Below, piece by piece: positions 21,090 to 34,432 of a stretch of 64,000 nt of DNA; position 1 is the stretch's first letter, and each line of letters begins with the position of its first letter. The translations under genes were made by a program, and so were the position numbers. This stretch comes from Polysphondylium violaceum (lineage: Eukaryota > Evosea > Eumycetozoa > Dictyosteliales > Dictyosteliaceae): positions 19,472-83,471 of the forward strand of contig AJWJ01000034.1 in NCBI GenBank assembly GCA_000277445.1, given 5' to 3'. The notes under the pieces were generated by a model. The model was not told the DNA's origin, ran no database searches, and saw only the letters and a program-made list of their open reading frames with translations.

Positions 21090-22563
21090 ATGAGTCAATA
21101 CGATTGTATTATTATTGGTGGTGGTTTAGCTGGTCTTAAAGCTGCCTATGAATTAAAGAAATCTGGCTCCAGTGTTTTGGTATTGGAAGCTAGAAATGTA
21201 AGTAATAGTAGATAGAGATAAATAGACAGGATAGAAATATTCAGGTGATAGGGATGTAGAAATTAATTCATAATAATAATAATAATAATAATAATAATTA
21301 TAAAAGAGATTTGGAGGTAGAACAGAATCAACAAAAGTAGATGATTATTGGTTTGATTTAGGTGGACAATGGATGGGTGGTACACATAAACTTTTACAAG
21401 AGACTTGCAAAGAACTTGGTATTCAATCATTCCCACAATATGATGAGGGCAAACATGTCCTTGAAATCAATGGTAAAAAAGTATATTACAGCGGAAATAT
21501 CTCGACATTAAATAAGGATTATAATTTAGAAGGTCTTTCAGAGTCTATTGCAAAGATTGACGAGTTGGCCAGTGAATTGGACCCAACCAAACCATATGCT
21601 CATCCAAAAGTAAAGGAATGGGATCATATGACTGTCACTGAATGGACCAGTATCAATGTTCCAGGTAAAGACGCCAGAACCATCATCAACTGGTTCATCA
21701 GAGTCTGTTTGGCTGCTGAACCATCAGAAATCAGTTTTCTCTGGTTCCTCCATTTCATTAGAACCGCTGGAAGCTATAGTCTTTTAGCCGACATTCACGG
21801 CGGCGCCCAACAAGACCGTCTCATTGGTGGCTCTCAACAAATCTCTGAAGGCATTGCCAAAAAGATTGGTGACACCAACTTTTGCCTCAACTCTCCTGTC
21901 CGTTCTATCTACCAAGACGCCAACGGCTGCACTGTGAAAACCGACTTGACCACCTTTAGATCCAAATTTGTCATTGTGGCCATCCCACCCACTCTTGCCG
22001 GCAGAATTGAATACAAACCTACCTTGCCACACGCTCGTGACGAACTCACCCAAAGAATGCCAATGGGTCATGTCATCAAGACCATTGTCATCTATGACGA
22101 ACCATTTTGGAGAAAAGACGGCTACTCTGCCGAAGCCCTCTCTGATGTTGGCCCCATTTACATTTGCTATGACGACTCTTCTCATGACGACAAAAAAACT
22201 GCCATTGTCGGTTTCATTGCCGGTCAACCAGCCAGAGAATGGTCTAAAAAGACTCCAGAACAAAGAAAACAAGCCGTCTTGGACTGCTATGCCCGTTGGT
22301 GGGGTCCAAAAGCCCTCAAACCAACTCACTATTTGGAAAAAGATTGGAAAAACGAAGAATTCTCTAGAGGTTGTTATTTGGCCTATGCTGGTCCAGGTGT
22401 TTTAGACTCTTGTGGTGCTGCTCTTCGTACACCCGTCGGTAGAATTCATTGGGCTGGTACAGAAACTGCCTCTGCTTGGATTGGTTATATGGAAGGTGCT
22501 TTAGAAAGTGGTATTAGAGCTGCTAAAGAAGTTAAAGATAAATTATTATCTTCTAAATTATAA
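21090..22563 (+). CDS. Flavin-containing monoamine oxidase-like protein
   Basis: Exons 21090-21197 and 21307-22563 encode 454 aa. The N-terminus has the FAD-binding Rossmann motif [16 protein letters not shown] and, after the intron, [15 protein letters not shown] binds FAD. The C-terminus has [20 protein letters not shown], and [12 protein letters not shown] contains the Cys that carries covalent FAD in animal MAO-A/B. The protein is about 65 residues shorter than animal MAO and lacks the C-terminal membrane helix, so it is probably soluble or peroxisomal rather than in the outer mitochondrial membrane. The C-terminal SKL tripeptide is a standard PTS1 peroxisome signal. The substrate amine is not known. 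Confidence 0.9.
21268..21300. repeat. (AAT)n microsatellite in intron
   Basis: About ten AAT units at the 3' end of the amine oxidase intron, just before the AAAAG acceptor. Confidence 0.8.
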
Positions 22564-22806
22564 GTATAAATATTTACATTTTATCAAATAAATTTATTAT
22601 TAAATTTATATATCTAAATCATCATCACTCTTATATATCTTGTGGATGTCCTTTTGATTTTTAAAAAAAATGCGCATTTTCGTTGTTTCACTTTCCAAAA
22701 TATCCTAAAAATTTTTAGTTTTTTTTGTGTGCGCTAAACTTTAAAAGTCCTAGAGTTCAATCATTAATTTCCATTTCATACTAGTAGTGCACATATAAAT
22801 AAGGTG

Positions 22807-25800
22807 ATGATCAAGTATTTTATAATAGCATTGGTTTTAAATATTGCGTTGTCAAATGGTAAAACATTGGATGAGATTCATCAATGGGATAAGATCTATT
22901 GGAATGTTGTAAATCAATACACTCTACAAAGTTTAAGGTATCCTGGGGATTTATATATTCCTTTTTATTTAATTCACACAGATACACCATGTGAAGAATC
23001 AAACACTATAAACTATTTTCCTTCTATTTATACATTGGATGTATGTTTTGCAAAAGTAGTATTAGTAGAGTCAGCATTGTTTAACACTATGATATAATTA
23101 TAGAAAACTATTTCTCAAATTAGGTTTACAAATACTAGTAAAGATCCTCTAGTTTACTCTTATTCAAAAAACTGTTTTGGTAATAATTATATAAAAACAT
23201 ATATTTATACCATTTTACTAACGATTAAAACAAATCTATAGTAAACAAATTTGATATATTACAATGTTTATTTCAAGAGCCAATATCAAGATGTTCAGAT
23301 AATGATTCACCCAAACTCTCCAATTCAAAGGAAATTAGATTATTTTTGGAAAAAGGAAAGAGAATTCAAATTGAAATGTTTAATTATTATACTAAAAAAC
23401 ATGAATTTTTTTCTTATTTAAACTTTATTCAATCTTATACAATAATGACTGGCTATAATAGAGTGCAAACATATAAATTAGAATGGATAAGCACAATGGC
23501 CCATGTGCTGGATTCAATAGATAGTTTATTTAAATTTTTGTCAAGTAAAAATGATATAAATCAAATTTTGTCTGGCATTGACTCAAATATTCTGGCAGAG
23601 ACGTGGAAATTGAAAATCACTAATCAATTTACATCATCTACAAATAGAATCAATCAAGATATTTCAAGTTTAAAATCAAATTTTCAATACTTTGTTGATC
23701 ACCAAAAACCATATTCTAGTCAAAAGAATCCACTTGAACTTTTGTTGGTAGATTTTCAAGGTGTATTGGATTTACAATTCAATAGTATGGAAATTCTATT
23801 TACAAATTCTCTAGGCTCATTTAAATCAAATAATCAATTATTTCCCTCTGTTCAAAGATTAACTGAGCTCTATCAAGAATTTAGCTCTTGGTGTTGGCTT
23901 TTGGATACAGTTACAAGGGAATTTTTAATGATTGATGGATTTTTTGATTACAATGAATCTTTGATGATTGTAAATCAAGATCAGAATATAGAATCTGCCA
24001 TTGATAAAAAAGTTTTGTTTTATAAACAAATTCAATCCAAATTATCTCAAGTGTCTCAATGGTTTACAACCAAAGCCTCAATCGATACAACTTTATTCTC
24101 TCTATCAAATTTAGAAACATCTGTTAAAATTTATGATCCTTTTATATGCCCTTATCTGGTGACAAAATCATTTGTAGATAATATGAATATTTTTTCAAAT
24201 TCCCAATCTATGATATCCTCAAATAATCTACTTTCCCTTCAATTCCGAGATTTGGGATACTGTAGATACATTTTCAAAAGAAGATCAAGTCTTACAATGG
24301 ATATGGTGATAACTAAAAATTTACAATCAAACAAACAAGAGATTCAATTAAATAATCATAATATTCTCGCCTATGATTTCCTTTTCCCTGGAACAAAGTT
24401 TATAACATCTATTTTATTCCATTCTTTTGTTTCAGATTCTATATATCCCTCTGACAAGTTTCATTCATCTGTTTCATTAAATTTGACTTTTCCTTTCTCT
24501 CCAAATTCAGAAGTAAGTGCCCAATCCTCTATGCTTTCTGGTGTTGATCAACCTGTATCTGGAGAATATTTGGCTTTAAATCAATCATTTGAGACTTTTC
24601 TTGTTAATGCCCAAAGTAACTGTGACTACCCTAGCTGTTACAATTATTTCAATTTAGCCGAATGTATAATATCACCGCCCCCATACTTTTATTTTGCAGC
24701 TGGAGTATGTATGGTATGTTCCCAAAAGGCAAATGCTGAATTTGTGTATAACTCTCTAGGATACATTACTACCTCCTCTGAATGTATGTTTGTGTGTTCC
24801 CTGGCAAGGCAATATAAAGAGGGTTTAGAATATGACTATTCTAAGAATTGTACAGATGCTCCCATTGGCTGGTGGTCTCCTGCAAAGGATAATAAGAAAT
24901 ACAAGTGTACTATACCTTCATTATTTGTCCAAAAGAATAGATTAGGCTTTGGAACTAATGGTGATAATGATAATTGTTTGATAACACCGCTCTATCAAAT
25001 TATATTTACAAACACTGATTACAGTGCCCCTAGAGATATAAATCCATTGGATATCATTGGCAATGATAAAACAATTGAAATGTGGTTATCTATATTCAAT
25101 CTAACATCTTCTTCAGCTATTTTCTCAATTACTGGTATTTGGTATTCATTTGAAGTTTGTCTTGTTTACTCTAAAGAAAAACAAACTCTAAAACCCATTG
25201 TTAGAAATCCACTAACGGGAAATGTAGTATTAGATAGTAATACAGAGATCTTGGTTTCGTCTTTAAATGAATTTTTTCATTTTGCAGTTATTGTAGAATC
25301 AAATGTTCTTTCATTTTACATCAATGGAGAAAGGGTTTCTAGAACTCTCTTTGTCCCAACAGAATCTATTGGTCTATCACCCTCATTCCAGTATATTGGT
25401 GGAAAGGATGAAAATGCCATTCACTTTTATATAAATGAATATCGTACACTCTCCTTTGCCGTTTCCAAGAAACAAATTGGATACTATAACTATGATAAAA
25501 TGATAAAGTTGTCTTGTAATAGCCAAAACTCTGAATCTATTTGTAATGGAAAATGTGTTGAATGTGTTACAGTAAAAGGTTTTGTATTTAACCAAGCTAT
25601 ATGTTCTTGTAGTTGTCCAGAATTTTTTGAAAATGTAAATGGAGTTTGTTTAAAAAAATGTCTGGATGGATTATTTAGAGATTCTTCTTCAATGGAATGT
25701 AAATGCTTAGATGGGTATTATAAAGATCCTACTGGAACATGTGTTGTTTGTAAAACTATTCCAGTTATTCCAGATTCGGTAGATTCATTAAACTACACAT

Positions 25801-28487
25801 TTCCTCCTACATCCAATTCACCAAGACAAAGCGTCATTGATTGTGGCTGTTTTGGTGAATTCCAATATGATTATGTCGACTATTCCTGTATGCCCCCATT
25901 GAAAACGCCACAATTAAATCTTGGCTCAGCCTCTTATGTCTCTAATACATCCATCCTACTCTCTTATATAGTAAACACCCATTTACCTTATTTTGTAAGA
26001 TTTACAATTGATGATACAGATCCTGTAGACTGCTCAAGTGAATTCCCTTTAGAAGGATTTAATACTATGCAACTTGGAAGGTTTATTATAAAACTTAAAG
26101 TTTTTAAAGATAAAAGATTACCTAGTAAAGTTGCCACCTATGTATATGATTTCAAAGGTACAATTGATTGTATTTTTAGTCCACCAGATTCTCAGCCCTA
26201 TACTGCAGGCTTGGATGTATTTATACAATGCACATCTTTTCCGAGCAGTTCAATATCTTCCCCATGGATTTATTACACCATAAATTCTATTGAACCACCT
26301 TCCATATACTCCACAAAATATAATCATAAATATGGCATTCAATTAAGATCAGATCCTAGAATTGGAGTAAACATAATGTATATAAATGTCTTGGCAGATT
26401 TAAACCAATACTTTAATGTCACCAAAACCTTGGTCTACAACATTACACCAATTATTCCACCTCCCATCATCCATCCTGATTATAGATTTGATTTTGTCAA
26501 TAGTGTTCCACTTGAACTGATCCCTCCACCCCTTCCCACCAACTTAACATCAATCTCTCCAACCAATCCAAACTTTATCAATTATAATATCTATTATGAT
26601 CTCGTCGAACAAAGTTTAACAAATACTAGATCTGCTTTGACAAATACAACAGGAATCCTATATGATCCCTTTGTAAATATTATTACGGAATGTGAATTTC
26701 CAATGAAAGGATGTGTATTACATTTACGTACAATGGGTTGTGTACTTGAAGTGTGCTCAGTGATAAACACAAGAATTCTTAAACTCTCATTCAACATCAC
26801 TCAACTAAGACCCACTATTCTATCAGAATATAAAAAGATATCCGACGATTATAGTATTGAAATATTAAAGAATACCAATTTAATGGGAGTAGAAACAAAA
26901 TATAATCTAGATATATTATTTAAAAATGATATTAATCTATGCAATGGTACCGATAGAGTTGATTCCAAGTCTTTTGGATACACAAACAAATTTTCTTTTA
27001 AATCAGAGACTCGAGGCTTTATATGTATTTGTGCTAAAAACTTTAAATCCTTTAGTAGAACATTATTCTCGAGTGAACAGGTATGTTCTTTGTTAATATA
27101 TACATCTCAAATGGATAAACCTATATTTAATCCTCTTTTGGAATATATTAGTACATTCGTCCAAATCCCTGTGAAGCCAAACAACACTAGATATCCTCAT
27201 TTCCCAATATTTAGAATAGAAGTTAATAATGGAGATGCCAAACCAACCTCTCAAATCCTTCCGGGTGAAATGTTGGAGTTAAAACTATCACCTACTCTTT
27301 CATATCAACATTTCCAAATCAGTATCATAGATTGTCCTGTTGATTACATGTGTTCAGATCCTGTTGCTACCAATGTGAAACTTATTGCTCAATGTCCAGA
27401 CCCAACGCTATCTCATCCTGAGGGAACCTATTATAACAATGTTACCTTAATAGGGCATTGTGGTTTAGATTGTTTTCCAGTATACGAACAAATCAGTATT
27501 CAACCTATTCCATTAATTCCAACACATCAATCACCAATGTTTCCACCCAGTCTTACACTACAAAAAGGTGACCATGCAGTGTTGTTAATGTGTACCCATG
27601 AATTCAAAGCTCCAAGTTCAATCAAAGGATTTAAATTTTATGTTGAAGAGTATCTTCGTCCTGCTAGACCCACCATTAGCCCAATACAGAGTTTATTCCC
27701 AAAACAAACAATCAGCATGACATCAACGCAAAAGTATCCCAATGAAAAACTAATCATCTACTATTCAATCATCAGTACTCTTTTTACTAATAAACTTGTT
27801 CCCACTACTGCTCAAGCCAATGGGGCCAATGGCTACGATTACCAATACACCTCTCCCATAGAAATAGACTACACGGGTCAAATCAAAATTCAAGCCATAG
27901 TAGTTTCACAATCACCTTCCATAGCCTATGAATACAACTACTCTTCTGAAAGAATCGAACGAATCGATGTGTATGGTGTTGGACCTGATATACTGATGGT
28001 ACCAAACGTTGAAAAGTTTTATCCAAACATCAATGTTGAATTGGTATCAAATAGTACGATTATGGATGCAATTATGATCAAAGTCGTGGAATTTAGCAAC
28101 AATGAACTCATGTTAACCAACAGTGCCCCAGTGCCTAATATGAATGAATTCTCTTTGTATGACATTAGCTCCTCATCAGAGGGAATATTAATTGAAAAGC
28201 CATCTATTATCTACTCGTACGTCACTGGGAAATACTATGATCCTTTGAATTACAATATCAAACAATTTAAACTACTCTATGATTACGAAGCCGAGGCAGA
28301 AGAATTTAAAAGATTTAAAGAGAGAGAAAAAGAAAAAAAGAAAAAACTCAATTACCTCGGCTTTTTAGTATTGTTGATCGTCCCGCTGCTAGTGTATCTT
28401 GGTAAAATCCTCAGAGATAAAATCATCTATAGAAACTATGTTAAACTCATCAAGCAATCTAAAAAATCTGGTTTAAAATTAGAATAA
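22807..28487 (+). CDS. Large single-pass surface protein with LamG-like, Cys-rich and CHB_HEX_C-like modules
   Basis: Exons 22807-23040, 23104-23179 and 23242-28487 encode 1851 aa. It begins with a signal peptide (MIKYFIIALVLNIALSNG) and ends with one membrane helix (YLGFLVLLIVPLLVYLG), preceded by a charged EKEKKKK stretch and followed by a short basic tail. The middle has a concanavalin/LamG-like segment (TIEMWLSIFN, FHFAVIVESNVLSFYINGER, YIGGKD), then an EGF-like Cys-rich block around 25520-25760. Beta modules with the YTINS-EPPS-Y pattern of chitobiase C-terminal (CHB_HEX_C_1) domains follow. The type I topology suggests a cell-surface or lysosomal protein; the ligand is unknown. The first ATG in frame was used. 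Confidence 0.85.
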
Positions 28488-29475
28488 TTAATTATGATGT
28501 GGGCTTTGTATGTGTGATTCGTAAAAATCCCTACTCTGCCTGGTCTTGTAAGTTTTTATGAGGGCTTGAACAAAAAAAAAAAAAAAAGGAAGGGAAAAAT
28601 GAAAAAAAATATAAAATAAAATAAAGAGATATTTTTAGTCAAGAAAGAGGAAAAGCCTCAGTTTGCCTCTCTTTTTTTCACGATGATTAATGCCAACAAT
28701 TGATTGGATATGGAGAGGTTTTGGTTAAATTGAATTCAAAAGATTTTCTGAGGAAACCAATCTTATATAAAGATTTTTAAAGATGAAACCCCTCATCGAT
28801 TTCTTTTTTGCAATGCACAGGGTTGTACTAAAGTCTTCAAATGATGCTTCTTTGATTTGATTAATGAGAAAAACATACCAATGAGGAAACACTACCTCGG
28901 AGATTTTTAGATACTTTTATGAAAAAACCACCAACAATTTTTTAGAATTATTTTCTTTTTTTTTAATTTTACGCGATACTCTTTTTTTTTCTCGGCATGT
29001 TTGTTCACGCCATTCTAAAAATATTTTCATAACCACGACCCTTCCAAACCCACCTTCTACTCACTTTTCTTTTTGTTGTAGTGCAGACCTCCCTGTTTTT
29101 TTACCCATATAAATTATTTATATGATCGTTATAGTTTGATGCGTCGTGGAGATAGAAGCTCTATTATTTATTCAACCCACCACCTTACCCTCTACACTTG
29201 ATTAAATCAATCAGTTTTAGATTTATTCACCCACACCCACTTTCTATTTATAAATATTTTTGATCAAAAATATCATCGAAAAAAACCCCATCACCAAATT
29301 AATTTTTTTATTTTATTTTTCATTTTTCATTTTTTACGAAGGGGTGTACCCTCTCTCATCACACATATATTAGAAACTGTGCACCAAAGGGTTCTTTTTT
29401 TTTTTGTCATTGTGTGTTTATAAAATATTTGTCTTTAGATATAGTTATATAAATTAGATTTATAGATTTATAAAA
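28488..29475. other. Intergenic, no gene seen
   Basis: A 988-nt region between two large membrane-protein genes. It holds poly-A (28569-28586), several A/T tracts and a CACCC-rich stretch near 29180-29250, probably the promoter of the LRR gene. I found no exon on either strand. Confidence 0.5.
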
Positions 29476-32400
29476 ATGAATAAAATTCAATATTTTTTGA
29501 TTTTATTTATAGTTGCATCATTGTTGTTTGCTGGATTATGTGATGGTGTCAAGAGTAGAAACAACAAAAGAATTAGACACCATAAAAATAGTATAAATAA
29601 TGATGATCCATTTTATAGAGAATCAATTAAAAGAAAAGAGATATTGGAATCATTTCAAAGATCATTTAGTCAACGTAAACCTTTGTCAATTGACGAATTG
29701 ACAGCCAGTACAGGATTAGATAGTCAAGAGAAAATTATACTCGAGTCATTATATCAACAATGGGATGGAAAAGATTGGTCAAACAATACCAATTGGTTAC
29801 AAGGCGATCCATGTCTCAATCAATGGCATGGTGTAACATGCCGTGAATTTGATGGTGTTTTACATGTCACTGACCTTCATTTACCCGATAATGGGCTTGT
29901 TGGTCCATTTCCAGAGATATTTGCTGGACTTGGCTACATGGTCACTTTTGATTTACAAGTAAATCATCTATATGGCTCTATACCCAGCAATGTATTTAAA
30001 GATATGGTTAATTTGACAGACCTTGTTATTGCTACCAACGATTTTACTGGTGACCTTCAATGGTTAAGAAATCTTCCAGACAACATTATTACACTATGGG
30101 TAGCAATGAATGATTTCAAAGATACAGTCCCAGATTTTCTCTCCAAATACAAAAAGCTCGATTTACTCTTTTTAGAAGAAAATGAATTAACAGGTAGCAT
30201 ACCAGAGGATATCTGTAAAATTACATCACTCAGATTATTAGATTTTGGTTTTAATCAACTTACTGGTTCATTACCAAGTAATATGGGTGAATTAACAAAA
30301 TTGGACTCATTTTGGCTTTATGACAATACTGTATCTGGCACCTTACCAGCTAGTATGAAAGATATGCAAAGCCTAAAATTATTAGATATTACTAGAAATG
30401 ATATAACTGGACAAGTTCCAGATGATCTTTTTACTCAAATTCCAAATATTACTGTAGTGTATCAATAATTAATATTAAATGCATTATATTATATGATATT
30501 ATATTAATACTAACTCTTTTTTAATATAAATAATAATAATTAGTTTATTAGATTTACAGGTAATGAATTTTATGGACCATTACAATGGATTTGTCCTTTA
30601 CAAAATGTTAGAGAATTACATTTGGATGCAAATTTATTTGATGAATTTCCAGATTGTAAAGCAATTTGGCCATTAACCATTGAAAATTTTGTCGCATCTA
30701 AAAATCATCTTTCTGGATCAATTCCTGAAAGTTTTGGTAATATGGTTAGTTTAAATTATATTAAAATATCATATAATCAAATTACAGGCAAAGTGCCTCT
30801 ATCATTTTCCAATTTGGTCAATTTAAATCGTTTAGATATTTCTGAAAATCAATTTAATTGTACTCTCAGTGAAATTATAGATCCAATTAAATATCATAAA
30901 CATGTAAGTACATTTAATTTATTAATAAATATAAATTCTATTTAATATTAATAATTTACAATAATACAATATACTAGTTGACAATTTTAACAGCAAGTGG
31001 TAATAATATTACTGGTGAATTTATGGAAAATATGCTTTGGGATGATGAATTGGAAATTGAGTTATTAACAAAAATGTTTATTATTAATCTTGCTCGTAAC
31101 CAACTATCCGGTATTATTCCACCATTTTTATCTTGGATGCCAACATTGAGTGATTTGGATTTATCAAACAATGCTTTTGTTGGTGTCATTCCAAATGAAT
31201 TAAATTATCTATCAACATTGTATTTGGAAAATAATTTGATTCATAGTCCCGATGGAGCTTTGCCAGCATTTATGACAAATGGATCTGATAAAATTAATTT
31301 AGAAAATCAAGCGTTCTCTTGTCCAACCATTATTGGTAAATTCTCAAACATTAGAATCAGTCTAGATTCCTCTTACTATAATCATTCACTTTGTTCATGT
31401 AATATTGGCCACAGAGGATTCAATGGCTCTTGTGTTTTATGTCCAGACAATTCCCAATGTCCTGGTGGAAGTAATGCTATTTTAATTCCCCAAGGTTATT
31501 ATCCATTACCCTCGGCCGAGGAACCTCAATATCTATTAAAATGTGGTGTATCAAACTTTGGTTTCACACCCTGTAATCCAGACAATGAGTGGACCTACTC
31601 TTGTAAGGAAGGCTATGAAGATCGTTTATGTTCCAAATGCTCATCTGGTTATTTCCACAGAGGCATGGAGTGTTCCAAATGTCCATCGGGGCCTCAATCT
31701 ATTGTCATCTTTATTATTGTCGTTATTGTATTTATTCTTTTATTCATGTTTTTCGTTATGACTGATCCAAAGAGATCACTCCCATCTTCGACCCGTAAGA
31801 CCATTATGTATTATTACCAAGTTTTCAATCTTTTGCTTTCCAAACTCTCTCCATGGCCCTCATTTTTCTCTGCCTTTTATTCCTCTTCGTCATGGTTGAA
31901 TTTCAGTTTTGGTTTCCTTTGCATTGGAAGCTTGAGCCACTGGCCAAACTTGTTTATCGTCATGTTGGTACTACCAATAGCATTTATGGTCATCTCATTG
32001 GTATTTTTAGGATTGATGCAAATGATCCAGTATATCAGAACCAAGGGAACCTGTGGTTTCAACAAAAAATGGATGTACTCTGGGATTCGTGTAAATTTAT
32101 TGACACTCAATTTCTTGTACTTGCCATTGTGTATTTATATTTTCCAAAACTATACTTGCCAAAAGGATCCATTCACTGGCACCTCTTTTATGTCTTTTTT
32201 CCCATGGGTAGAATGCGGAAACAATGCCACCTATAACCGAATATTTACACTGACCGTATTGTTTACCATCATCTATGTCATTGGCATTCCATTACTCTTT
32301 GCCACATTGTTGCTCTATAATAGAAAGAGACTTGATAATCCAACCGTCCTCTTGATTGTCGGTACCATTTACATTGATTACAGAAAGAGTGTCTATTGGT

Positions 32401-33248
32401 ACGAACTCATCAATCTGGGTAAAAGATTCCTTATGGCCGTCTCACTGGCCCTCATTGATCCAAAATCATCATTTAGTGTCTTTGTCGTGCTCATCGTCAT
32501 TGGGTCAAGTATTATTGCCCAAATCAAATTCAAACCCTACGTATACAAGATAAGTAACTATGCCGAGACCATCGGTAACAGTGTTCTCTTGTTTTCATAT
32601 GTGTGCGTGCTGATTCTCGCCTCTCTCCGTACTACCAACCTGTACGACTCTCGTGGTATCGAGGTCATCCTCTCTGTGGTTGTTGTCTTGTACACGGCTT
32701 TTCTCGGACTCTTGTTTTTGTTTAGTCTCAAATACTTTTTACCAAAGAAATGGCAGATTGTCATTGATATCAAGATCATCAAGCTCTTGGACGATCTCAA
32801 AGGATTCTCTCAAAAATACAACACTCAAACCTTGTCCAAAGAGTTGTCTGAAGAAGAAGACAACTATGAACTGACCAAAGAACCAATCTTTGAAATGGAA
32901 AGACCCAGCAATATGATGACTCACTCGCAGAGTATCGAGTTGAGAAGACGTGTTTCCGATGCCAACATTTTGTCTCAATCTGCCATTCACAACACCAACT
33001 ATGCCAACGATAGTGTAAGAAACATTAAACCATACACAAGTACTCCCAACCTTAGTAAAGAGTTGAGTAGTAATAATAATACCAATACTCAACCAACAAC
33101 AATGGAGCCAGTATCTGTCACATTGACCAAATCCAACACTGATGAAAATATAAATGATTTAAACAATAACAATAACAAGATTATGACGAATACTGACGAC
33201 GACAACTACGAAAGAGAGCAACAGGAAAACAAAGAAAAAATAGTTTAG
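29476..33248 (+). CDS. LRR, Cys-rich, multipass membrane receptor-like protein
   Basis: Exons 29476-30458, 30552-30903 and 30978-33248 encode 1201 aa. After a signal peptide, a plant-type LRR cap ([26 protein letters not shown]) precedes at least twelve leucine-rich repeats of the LTGSIP kind. Then comes a Cys-rich stalk (31310-31690; [17 protein letters not shown]). Seven to eight hydrophobic helices follow, from [19 protein letters not shown] to [20 protein letters not shown] cytosolic tail of about 170 residues is acidic, then Asn/Ser/Thr-rich. The LRR part would face outside and the multipass part resembles TRP/GCC2_GCC3-type regions common in dictyostelids. It is probably a sensor or adhesion receptor; no kinase domain is present. 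Confidence 0.88.
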
Positions 33249-34432
33249 CCGTTAAAAAAATAAAAATACTTTTTTTAGATATTTTTAAAAATCAAATATG
33301 AAATCTCTGATAGATTTGTTTTGTGATTCATTTTGATCGCTTGTGAGTGGAAAAAAAAAAAAAATGGAATCTGAAAAATATGATACGGTGGATAGATGAG
33401 TCTTATTTTACATTTTTTAAAGAGAGAGTGAGGACCAACCGTGTAGGTTATTTATATCTTTTTAAAAAAACTAAAGGTATATAAATATTAAATTTTGAAT
33501 ATGTATGTGGTGCTTGTTGATTTAAATCTCTAGTATCACTTCAACCTGATTCTATATCTAATACTCACATACCCACACTCATCACATCCTATATAAAAAT
33601 ATATCACACCCACACCACACTCACCCACAATAATCATTTATCACAAACTCAACCTCTACAATGTGGGGTTGGTGCAGTATGTGGTGAGATACAATACAAT
33701 TATTCCCTCCTTTTTCACACAGATATTATTTTTTTTTTATTTTTTTTTTATTTTCTATTTTTGTGTGTGTTATTACTACTGATCAGAAGAGAACGTAATG
33801 TACATTCATTTATTTTATCAACCATTTATATTCAATCATAACCTATTTCTCTTTATAGTAGTTTATATTATACACAAATACTACTCCTTTCCTACCATAC
33901 TACTACATTTGTGAGAGTACAATAATATAAAATTTAATCGGTGTGTGGGTAGTACCAATAACACTTTTCACCTTCCTTTAAAAACACAGGGAGAACAACT
34001 TTATTCACACATAGCAACAACTACCGCATCTTTCACCAAAAACAACGATTTTTTTTTTGATTGAAAGTTTTTTTTTTTAAATTTTTTTTATTTTTATTTT
34101 TTATTTTACTGTGGACCACCCATCCCATCCTCCACGCTATTATATTACAAAACACCCATCTAACCATTATTATTATTATATCTAGATATAAATAATATAA
34201 TAGGAAGAGCCAACAACAATACCAACAACACACAGAGGATTTATTTTATTTTATCCCAAAACATTGTTAGTGTCACATATACTCACTCTCTTGTTAAATA
34301 TATACCTCATACACTCAAGCAGATATATATATAAATAGATATATATATAGATATATAATAGGATAGTAGATAAAACAGGAGAATAGATATATAAATAAAT
34401 AGATAATAAGCAACAACAACAACAGTAGTCAT
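33249..34432. other. Intergenic, no gene seen
   Basis: An 1184-nt region of alternating A/T runs, CACACCC-rich segments (33540-33640) and (TATA)n/GATA tracts (34320-34400) just before the next start codon. No exon is visible; it looks like a long promoter and leader. Confidence 0.5.
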
